From contig CP034985.2 in NCBI GenBank assembly GCA_004026145.2, positions 5,107,481 to 5,171,480 of the forward strand: a stretch of 64,000 bases of DNA, read 5' to 3'. Below the pieces are notes generated by a model. The model ran no database searches. It worked only from the letters and a program-made list of their open reading frames with translations, and had not been told where the DNA came from. Below, piece after piece: positions 58,501-64,000 of this stretch. Position 1 is the first letter of the stretch. Each line of letters begins with the position of its first letter. The DNA comes from Takifugu bimaculatus. Its lineage: Eukaryota; Chordata; Actinopteri; Tetraodontiformes; Tetraodontidae. The position numbers and the translations under genes were made by a program.

Positions 58501-59944
58501 CTGGATTAAATAGTGACTTGGAATACATTTCCAAACCTTTTTCCACAAAAATATGACCAAATCTAATGGGTCAAGAATATTCTGTTCAGTTCTGTGCTTA
58601 ACCTACCTGATACAATATCTCTAATCCATGTTAACGGAATCAGATTGGATTGCTCGTTCACATTTTTGACTTATGTTTAAGGTCAGTGCCTTGTACCAAA
58701 GATCTACCCATCTTGTTTTCTAACTGCTCCTAATTACTGACTTCATTTATTTCTTGTAATTCAGAAAACAGACCAGCTGTCTGCAAAGATGCCTTTTATC
58801 ACAAGATTCCAAAATCATTCAGTTTAAATGCCCTCATTTGCTCAACTTTCTTCATATCTGTCATCAATAGCAAATGTTAGTGCTCAACTGTTAAGAAGAA
58901 ACCAAATATTTGCGCACACACACGCACCAATTAGTGATAGTGAAACGGACCTGTGCATTTTCTTTACACACCGGCAGTGAACGCACCATTAAGGCACAGG
59001 GCCAGTGTGACGCCGAAATTAGGATTGGGCGCCTTGATCAGGGGCCCAGCCCACCACCCAGAAATACAAATGTGTGCACACTTCCATAAATGACCGGATG
59101 GAAATTGTTAATAGAAATAATTAGTGCATTAATTTTCTTGATTATGAGCTGTTCGGAAGTACGTGGAAGTAATCAAGGCAGCAGACCATCGATCCCTCCG
59201 ATTGGACAGCTGGATGTTGGCAATGTCTGAGGTCTAGGTTTGCGTCTCACATCTGCAGTTCATATAGTCCACTTTGTTAAAGCTTTCCAATCGAAGCAAG
59301 CCACTTTCAATTGGGATTTGTGAGTAATTAACGTCGCTTCTGATTCAGCCATGGGTTGACGGAGCAGCCCCGTGACTTGCTTACATTCAGGCTGGGAGAG
59401 AAGAGAAGACAGCCCGAGGCAGACCGCCAGGCAGTGATGTCAGGCCTACCATGGCACTACATCAACATTTTCAACCAACTAAAGGCTTGTTAGCATTTGC
59501 AGCTACTCGCTAGCATTACAGCTAGCGTTGCGGTTGACAGCAGCCATGGCGGTGACAGCTAATATTAGCAAAATGCTAACTTCAGTCGTTGATCCAGTTT
59601 GTCTCTAAATTTGAAAGTCGGTTCGTGTGTTAGCTGCATCTGTCGCGATTAAAACTATAAAGTATCTAATTTAAAATACCTTTGAAGAATTTCAGGCCCA
59701 GTCCATACAGCTCCAGCAGAGGAAAGCCCCATTTCCTCTCTATCGCCGCTTTGCCAGTCTCTCCATCTTCGTCTCCACTCGAAACCGGCGTGTCTTCCTC
59801 GGCTTTCGCGTTGCTGGGGTTCGGCTCCTCAGCCTGGCTGTGCTCACCCTCCGGGTCGGGACTGAGTGTGAGGCCATCGATAGAAACTTCGAGCCGGCTG
59901 GAAGTCGCACTTTCGAGGTCGCCGCTCTGAACCTCTGTCGCCAT
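55379..59944 (-). CDS. acbd3: Golgi resident protein GCP60 / acyl-CoA-binding domain-containing protein 3, complete gene
   Basis: Eight coding exons sum to 1,623 bases, 540 residues plus stop (human 528). Order: N-terminal LEVSIDGLTLSPDPE; acyl-CoA-binding domain about residues 75-175 (RKWGFPLLELYGLGLKFFK, HPTYEEKLRLVALHK, GPYNPDASPDVGFFDVLG, REWASLGNMEKEEAMVEF). A charged Glu/Arg coiled-coil (about 180-232) and a glutamine-rich stretch (about 233-300) follow. A variable linker then leads to a C-terminal GOLD domain (about 390-540, WTRPQIKDFKEKI to SVYYRVYYTR). ACBD3 is a Golgi scaffold: its GOLD domain binds giantin and the Gln-rich part recruits PI4KB (family knowledge). All splice sites are GT-AG, phases agree across every junction, and there is no frame break. 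It is tandem with nhsl1b and head-to-head with mixl1. Confidence 0.97.
55594..55952 (-). other. acbd3 intron 7-8
   Basis: About 360 bases of AT-rich sequence with nothing recognisable. Confidence 0.9.
55953..56243 (-). CDS. acbd3: acbd3 exon 7 (start of GOLD domain)
   Basis: Reads AADSPPIIAAPSMWTRPQIK, DFKEKIRQDADSVITVGRGE, VVTVRVPTHEEGSYLFWEF, ATDYYDIGFGVFFEWTD, then an acidic SESSDEDEEDE tail. The acceptor region is a triple CAG (CTCAGCAGCAG|ATT). The first is used here, but each of the three keeps phase 1 and would remove one alanine at a time. Donor GAAG|GTGAGG. Confidence 0.96.
56531..56765 (-). CDS. acbd3: acbd3 exon 6 (variable linker)
   Basis: Phase 0 in (TCTCCAG|GCAGCA), phase 1 out (TTAG|GTTAGT). 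Reads AALQKQQQADLGALDSSSF, an alanine/glycine-rich middle, then SESMDREQEPELAEEVSENG and PLL. The ends match human (AALQKQQ and LEPEAAEEALENGP); the middle is diverged. Confidence 0.95.
56846..57020 (-). CDS. acbd3: acbd3 exon 5 (glutamine-rich region)
   Basis: Reads QQIMAALNAQTAVQFQQYAA, QQYPNNPEQQLGLIRQLQEQ and HYQQYMQQLYQVQLAQQQ, almost identical to human ACBD3 in the part known to bind PI4KB. Acceptor CCCAG|ACAACAG, donor CAACAG|GTACGG, ending in phase 0. Confidence 0.96.
57126..57284 (-). CDS. acbd3: acbd3 exon 4 (charged coiled-coil)
   Basis: Encodes a run of Glu/Arg/Gln heptads (KEEEERQRQEEEERERQRQ, RRRLEEEERLRREEEERRQ, EEERLRIEQQ), predicted to be a long single helix or coiled coil. 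Acceptor CCTTAG|AAAAG, donor CAGAA|GTATGT. The plus strand reads as poly-Ser/Leu and is an artefact. Confidence 0.95.
57372..57512 (-). CDS. acbd3: acbd3 exon 3 (end of acyl-CoA-binding domain)
   Basis: Reads RKEWASLGNMEKEEAMVEFI, KLLNKCCSLFAPFVTSHKI and EREEQERK. The W.SLG...KEEAM block is the ACBP-type helix 3 to 4 signature. Acceptor GCACAG|AAAAG, donor AAAAG|GTAGGA. Confidence 0.96.
57672..57813 (-). CDS. acbd3: acbd3 exon 2 (acyl-CoA-binding domain core)
   Basis: Reads DKDGKAFHPTYEEKLRLVAL, HKLVLLGPYNPDASPDVGFF and DVLGNDR. The LHK..LGPYNPD block includes the lysine and tyrosine positions that contact the CoA moiety in ACBP-type folds. Acceptor CTCTCAG|ATAAG, donor CGCAG|GTGAAT. Confidence 0.96.
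57814..59679 (-). other. acbd3 intron 1-2
   Basis: About 1.9 kb. The left half is AT-rich and featureless. Around 58,940-59,160 is a unique, moderately GC-rich patch followed by TAAT-rich DNA (AATTAGTGCATTAATTTTC), and 59,470-59,590 contains repeated GCTAGC/GCTAAC steps. These could be regulatory DNA for acbd3 or mixl1; I see no gene. Confidence 0.6.
59680..59944 (-). CDS. acbd3: acbd3 exon 1 (N-terminus)
   Basis: Starts at ATG 59,944 (GTCATCATGG-type context reversed on plus), MATEVQSGDLESATSSRLEV then SIDGLTLSPDPEGEHSQAE, an acidic low-complexity stretch and RKWGFPLLELYGLGLKFFK. The LEVSVDGLTLSPDPE block of human is conserved. Donor AAAG|GTATTT, phase 1. Confidence 0.95.
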
Positions 59945-59978
59945 GATGTAGACTGTCAGCTGGAGCAGCCACGTACCT

Positions 59979-60003
59979 ACTTCCGTTTAGACCAACCGGA
60001 AGT
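59979..60003. promoter_or_regulatory. ETS-site pair in the acbd3 core promoter
   Basis: ACTTCCG (59,979-59,985) and CCGGAAGT (59,996-60,003) lie 35-60 bases upstream of the acbd3 ATG, one on each strand. Such pairs are typical of TATA-less housekeeping promoters bound by GABP/ELK-type factors. Binding is inferred. Confidence 0.45.
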
Positions 60004-62630
60004 TCCGGGTGTTTTTTTCCCCCCTCGATGTAAATAATGACGAGTCCTTAACAGCGATATATGATAATCGTTTTTCAAATGATTCTTTTTAACATTGGGT
60101 TGTTATAAAACAGAAGAAAATACCCATTTATATTAAAAACTAATTTTTTCAAGGGATTAATATTTGTTTTTTTAAGCATTTAAGGTGACCTTTTAATTCC
60201 ATCAAAGTTTAAACCGTCAAAAAAACATCAAAAGTGAACAAAAACTAATCTTTATTTGTCGTTTAACTATTTGGTATGGTTAACATTTATAAATGGTGGC
60301 TAAAATTGTGCACATCATAAAATAAGCTGTTTTTGAACCAGCTCCTAGGTTATTGTTAATCAGAATCACTTGTCCTGCAATTTAAAGAAGACATAAAGAA
60401 TTAACACAATGAAATAATTGCTCGCAAGGATTGAAATTAAATTGTAATATATGCAATTCCACAATTAAACCTTTTTATTTATGTTAGTAATACAATGGAA
60501 CTTTTACATTACACAAATAAATAATTGTAGTCTGTACTAAACATTTGGAATATATCTGTAGTATATAGCTAAGTCTAACTGGAAGACAACTTTTTAAACA
60601 ACAGCAATAATAGCATATATAATATTGTATGGCTGACACAATATAATAATAATTATTATATCTAATTATTAGAGTAAGATTATACTGGGTTGAGTGATTT
60701 TGACACACTGTTTCTTGCCATAATTTTGGGGGGAAAAATTGTGTTCATGCATATTTTGCAGATTTGACATTACTTGTGCATCTTACTGGAATAAATTATT
60801 CCTGATGGCCTGCTCGTCTTGGCGAGTTTATAGTTTGTTTCCTTATTGCAGCCATTTTTAGAGTGTTCTCACAGGATGTGTTCCTATAAACTGTGCTGCA
60901 TGTTATCTCAAGTATTCACCTAGTAAATACAGATGTCCACGCTTCAACTATAAATGCATTGTAGTCCTTTAAATGCCCCTCAAATACACAAAGACTGGAC
61001 TCCTGCCAAGGGCCAATTAAAAAAAAACATCAACATATATCTGCAAACTTGTGAGGATAATTTAACTGTCTGTCTGCGTGGTAGATGTATAGCGGTTGGG
61101 TTAAACGACAGGTTAAGTAGTGGTCAACCTTCTGAGGTGTGAATGCTTTTGTTTCTGTCTAGTGTCAGCTGCCAACTGGAAATCGCCAGTAGAAATCCCA
61201 AAGGTGTTTGATGTCTTAAACTTTAGTCTGTCAGCTGCAGCACTTCAGGATTAGGCTGAACTCAGAGTGCAGATTCACATTAGTAATAGACCAAATAACA
61301 ACTTAATTATGATATGATAGCATGGGTAAAGAAAGGGCTAGTCCTAGTGTGAAATTAATCGTACACTTTGTTACATCCAGAATTTAATTTAAAAGTATAT
61401 CAGTCCTTTTAACATACTCTTAACTAACAATGTGTCTTTTCACAGTAGTGCGTAACAATGTGAAAGAATAATGAATAGGATTTGAGGAAAAATATTGTTC
61501 AAAAAAAGGGTTAGGGTGCAAGATCTCTAAAAATAAAGTCTTCTAAAATGTTTGTGTGTGTTAAAGAACGCAATATCTTCAGGTACCCAATCAATTATGC
61601 TAAAGCCATATTTATAGGGATGAAATTTAAGCATGTTAAATTCAGGTAAAAGAGAATAAAACCTTTCCAAAGATCAGGAACTTCCACAGTCTCCGTTTAG
61701 CATAGCAGTCTGGTCTGTGCACGCAAGCAGGATACCTTAAAGAGGCTCTTCAGACAAAGCATCCTCTGAACTGCAAACGTCTTTTCCAGCAGCACATCCT
61801 GTCCAAATTGTGCATCAAAGCATGGATCACCAATTGGCCTGACGTTTGCTTTTGTATTATGTCCCCATTTTTATTTTAATTTGTGCTTCAAAATGTGCAC
61901 CATCTTCTTTTCCCACAATAACAATATTGTCATCGTTTTCCATGAACCATCTAATTATTCCTTAGAGTCCACCTACAGCCAAATAATCGTTTAAAGTTAA
62001 TAAAGTTGTGATTTGTGGCACCAAAACAGTGCAGAACCAAAAATTCATGAAGTCCAATTAAGGTGAACAAATTAGTCTGTCTGCCATTCTGTGCTGACCT
62101 CCTGATTTGATCCTCCTTTAAATCAGAAAAGACAAAAGACTCAACAGTGAGCACTTGAGAGTTCAGCCAAGGTTTGTGTATTGAGATGAACAGGAACTAC
62201 TGAAGAGCAGACATCTAATGGTACTAATCTTCATCAGATAGAGTTCAGCTCTCATGTAACATTGAATCCACTACAGTATATAGTATACAACTGAATGAAT
62301 AAAACCTGCTCTAAAAGCAGGAACTATACAGCTTCAATTACATCTATAACATGTGTTCATTTAATGTTTAAAATCTATATTTAAAAAGTGCATGACCTCA
62401 TTGGTAGTTGCACGAGCTGTAAAAATATGTCAATATAATGCAAATATGACTGGATGCACCACCTTAGATGCAAGGTAAAGGCCAGTCATTATTTCGATCA
62501 TAAAGCTATAGATTTAAATCCTCCGGGCTTATTACTGAGGAAATGGCAGTTTCCGACTGTCTCTCTTTGAAGACGACGGGTCCATTATGGCCACATCCAT
62601 TCCAAAGCGGATAAATGTTTTCACTGTCGA

Positions 62631-62638
62631 TGTGTATT
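62631..62638 (+). promoter_or_regulatory. FoxH1-type motif upstream of mixl1
   Basis: TGTGTATT fits the FoxH1 consensus TGT(G/T)(G/T)ATT and lies about 260 bases upstream of the mixl1 ATG. FoxH1 sites are the defining part of activin/Nodal response elements in Mix-family promoters. A single 8-mer can occur by chance; its weight comes from the neighbouring Smad and T-box motifs. Confidence 0.4.
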
Positions 62639-62696
62639 GACATTGCATATACCATTATAAACCCTTTAAAGAGACCTGCGGCCGCTGCACCGTTCC

Positions 62697-62717
62697 AGGT
62701 GTGATCCTTTCACACCT
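62697..62717. promoter_or_regulatory. Perfect inverted T-box pair upstream of mixl1
   Basis: AGGTGTGA (62,697-62,704) and TCACACCT (62,710-62,717) are exact reverse complements separated by five bases. Each is the consensus T-box half-site used by Eomes, Brachyury and VegT/Spadetail. A third near-match, TCACACTT, is at 62,790-62,797. The group lies 100-200 bases upstream of the mixl1 start codon. Confidence 0.55.
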
Positions 62718-62728
62718 TTTGCGGCCCG

Positions 62729-62738
62729 CAGACGTCTG
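62729..62738. promoter_or_regulatory. Palindromic Smad-binding element
   Basis: CAGACGTCTG consists of two abutting Smad boxes (CAGAC and GTCTG), 12 bases to the right of the inverted T-box pair. It also contains an ACGT core, so a bZIP factor is an alternative. Confidence 0.45.
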
Positions 62739-62893
62739 AAGCTGCTGCGCCGCCGCTGCAGTGCCAGCCGGCCGTGATGGTTGCCCCATTCACACTTAAA
62801 GGAAGCGCCACCTTTGATCGCTGGGGGATTTAACCCCGGCCGGCGCACGGATCTCCACTTCAGTCAGCTGCTGGAAGTAGGACGTCGAGGATC

Positions 62894-62987
62894 ATGTCTT
62901 CAGTTCATGGGAATATGCGCATCGGAGATGTAAACCATTTCCACATGTACCACGAAGCTCTGCAGGTGAACAGCGCAGTGAACTCAG
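62894..62987 (+). CDS. mixl1: mixl1 exon 1
   Basis: Starts at ATG 62,894 (GATCATGTC) and reads MSSVHGNMRIGDVNHFHMYH then EALQVNSAVNS with one extra base. The donor is TCAG|GTTGGT, rather weak. A nearby GTGAAC after CTGCAG at 62,966 would leave the wrong phase for exon 2, so 62,987 is preferred. The N-terminus is not strongly conserved between species. Confidence 0.8.
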
Positions 62988-64000
62988 GTTGGTAGACGAT
63001 GCGCTGTGCGTAATTTACGCACGGATCCGACGTAAACTTTCCAGGGTATACTCTCTACTGTATCGATTTCCAACTGTGCATTTTCTTGTATTGTTTCAGA
63101 CTATGGAGCCTCTGACGTTACCGGTTACTTCAGCACTGCAAATTCGGCGCCGAGGCCGGATAAATGCGTGGCGATACTGACGCACAGAAGAAAGAGGACC
63201 AACTTCACCCAGCAGCAGATCGAAGTACTAGAAAAAGTTACTCTGAAACGAAATATCCTGACATTTACCTGCGAGAGAGACTGGAGGCCCTGACTGGTCT
63301 GCCTGAGTCCAGGATTCAGGTAATGGACCAATAATAGTTTAGGATTCTGAAATAACCTTCAAAAATGTTAAGAGTTCTCACGCCTCCTTTACGTGATTTT
63401 CTAGGTGTGGTTTCAGAATAGAAGGGCCAAATCTCGTCGTCAGGTCAGCTCTTCAGTGCCAGTTAAAGTCTCCAATCCTCCAGCCTCAGGCCCTTTCACC
63501 CAAATACTGAACATAATGGGCCAGGAAAAAGGTAATCATTAGACTAAAGACATATAACTTAAAAATAAGAATTAATGTTATTGAATATGCCAATTTTAAC
63601 CAAGCTCATGTTTCCTTGCAGTGTATGATACCAACCATGAGCTGAGGCTCACAGGACTGGGAGCTTTGGCCTTGAGGACAGTTTCAGACCAACAGTGCAT
63701 CAGAACACAGAAGACAATCACAGGAGCAGCAATCCAAACAAGCCCAGCTACGACCAGTCCTCTGGCTCCTGCATCTACGAGGACGTAGCCAGAGCAAAGC
63801 CTGAGCAGATGCAGAGGCTGGAGCTGAGCGTCAACGTCCCCTGCTGCAACGTGCATCTATACCCCAAGGAGAATGAGCAGAACCCCAAGTTCGAGGCCGC
63901 CGTGACTAGCAGCCAGGGCCCGAAGCTCCTGGTGGATTATGATAACTTCCCTCCGAACAAAAACCATCGGACCGGAGATGAAAGTGGTGATTCCTCCCAT
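62894..64000 (+). CDS. mixl1: Mix paired-like homeobox protein, partial at the right edge, with frame breaks
   Basis: Mixl1 (zebrafish bonnie and clyde) is a Nodal-induced transcription factor that promotes endoderm, acting upstream of sox32 in fish (family knowledge). Four exons are seen. The paired-type homeodomain is split between exons 2 and 3 at the usual place (RIQ|VWFQNRRAK) and has glutamine at position 50. RRKRTNFTQQQIEVLE, YPDIYLRERLEALTGLPES and VWFQNRRAKSRRQ match MIXL1 closely (human RRKRTSF, RYPDIHLRERLAALTLLPES, RRAKSRRQ). Exon 2 lacks one base within the homeodomain, and exon 4 appears to lack one base near its start, both in short homopolymers. With those corrected the frame is open to the window end. 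Introns are very short (85-112 bases). Head-to-head with acbd3, as in mammals. Confidence 0.93.
63100..63319 (+). CDS. mixl1: mixl1 exon 2 (first three quarters of the homeodomain), one base missing
   Basis: Acceptor TTGTTTCAG|ACTATG. Reads DYGASDVTGYFSTANSAPRP, DKCVAILTHRRKRTNFTQQQ, IEVLEKV, then after the break YSETKYPDIYLRERLEAL and TGLPESRIQ. The break is at GTTACT (63,237-63,239 region), where GTTTACT is required. Length is 220 bases and phase demands 221. Donor CAG|GTAATG. Confidence 0.9.
63405..63531 (+). CDS. mixl1: mixl1 exon 3 (recognition helix end)
   Basis: Acceptor TTTTCTAG|GTGTGG, phase 0. Reads VWFQNRRAKSRRQVSSSVPV then KVSNPPASGPFTQILNIMGQ and EK, donor AAAAAG|GTAATC, phase 1. 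Confidence 0.94.
63622..64000 (+). CDS. mixl1: mixl1 exon 4 (C-terminal region), partial, one base missing
   Basis: Acceptor CCTTGCAG|TGTATG. Starts VYDTNHELRLTGLG in the phase fixed by exon 3, then hits a stop near 63,788 unless one base is restored near GGGAG (63,659-63,661). The shifted frame SFGLEDSFRPTVHQNTED, SYDQSSGSCIYEDVARAKPE and LVDYDNFPPNK is open to the edge and looks like a genuine acidic C-terminal domain. At the AAAAA run (63,959-63,963) a further one-base difference would change the tail to one reading TIGPEMKVVIPP; which is right cannot be decided here. Confidence 0.75.

Larger units (their letters stand above)
59945..62893. other. acbd3-mixl1 divergent intergenic region
   Basis: About 2.9 kb. 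The acbd3 side holds two ETS sites in a CpG-bearing, TATA-less setting. From 60,050 to about 62,550 the DNA is strongly AT-rich with no recognised gene or repeat family. The last 300 bases before mixl1 become GC-rich and contain the clustered regulatory motifs listed below. Confidence 0.7.

Noticed and set aside
62656..62661. TATAAA as mixl1 TATA box
   Set aside because: It is 233 bases upstream of the ATG, which would place the T-box and Smad motifs in the transcript; a TTTAA near 62,826 is an equally weak candidate, so no TATA box is called.
62666..62848. 60-codon minus frame over the mixl1 upstream region
   Set aside because: GC-rich promoter-proximal DNA with no homologous product; the regulatory motifs explain it better.
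1..64000. CRISPR arrays, rRNA genes, telomeric or viral sequence
   Set aside because: No spaced direct-repeat array, rRNA signature, long TTAGGG array or viral protein motif was seen on either strand.

Overview
This is a vertebrate nuclear window, almost certainly from a teleost fish. It has interrupted genes with canonical GT-AG introns, long non-coding introns, many CA/GT microsatellites and a tRNA-derived SINE. Its three protein genes are recognisable from their products: an NHS-like 1 gene (nhsl1, most likely the teleost b copy), acbd3 and mixl1. No bacterial or viral gene, CRISPR array or rRNA was seen. Species cannot be named from the sequence.

Layout. Positions 1-52,541 are filled by nhsl1b on the minus strand. 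Its 3' end lies beyond the left edge. The large penultimate-type coding exon occupies 1-2,848. Four small exons lie at 4.4, 5.8, 7.1 and 9.1 kb. Two alternative first coding exons sit far upstream, at 31.3 kb (no WAVE-homology domain) and 52.2 kb (with it). Both end in the same splice phase and fit the shared exon 2. About 43 kb of this interval is intron, holding microsatellites, a teleost intronic repeat at 16.4-16.7 kb, a tRNA-derived SINE at 45.6-45.9 kb and several stretches that read like conserved regulatory DNA. acbd3 (55,379-59,944, minus) is complete in eight coding exons giving 540 residues. mixl1 (62,894 to the right edge, plus) is divergent from acbd3, with about 2.9 kb between the two start codons. 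Its four exons carry a split Q50 paired-type homeodomain.

Function. The genes are not one pathway. Nhsl1b is a cytoskeletal regulator acting with the Scar/WAVE complex. Acbd3 is a Golgi scaffold with acyl-CoA-binding and GOLD domains. Mixl1 is a Nodal-responsive mesendoderm transcription factor. The acbd3-mixl1 pairing is also found in mammals, and here nhsl1b lies next to it.

Main observations. (1) Just upstream of mixl1 is a compact cluster of a perfect inverted T-box pair, a palindromic Smad element and a FoxH1 motif, matching the expected Nodal/Eomes inputs. (2) There are four probable single-base frame breaks, two in nhsl1b and two in mixl1, at or near short homopolymers. They look more like consensus errors than pseudogenes. 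(3) nhsl1b has two alternative N-termini. (4) Several palindromes, a two-strand open-frame patch and CNE-like stretches in the long introns remain unexplained.
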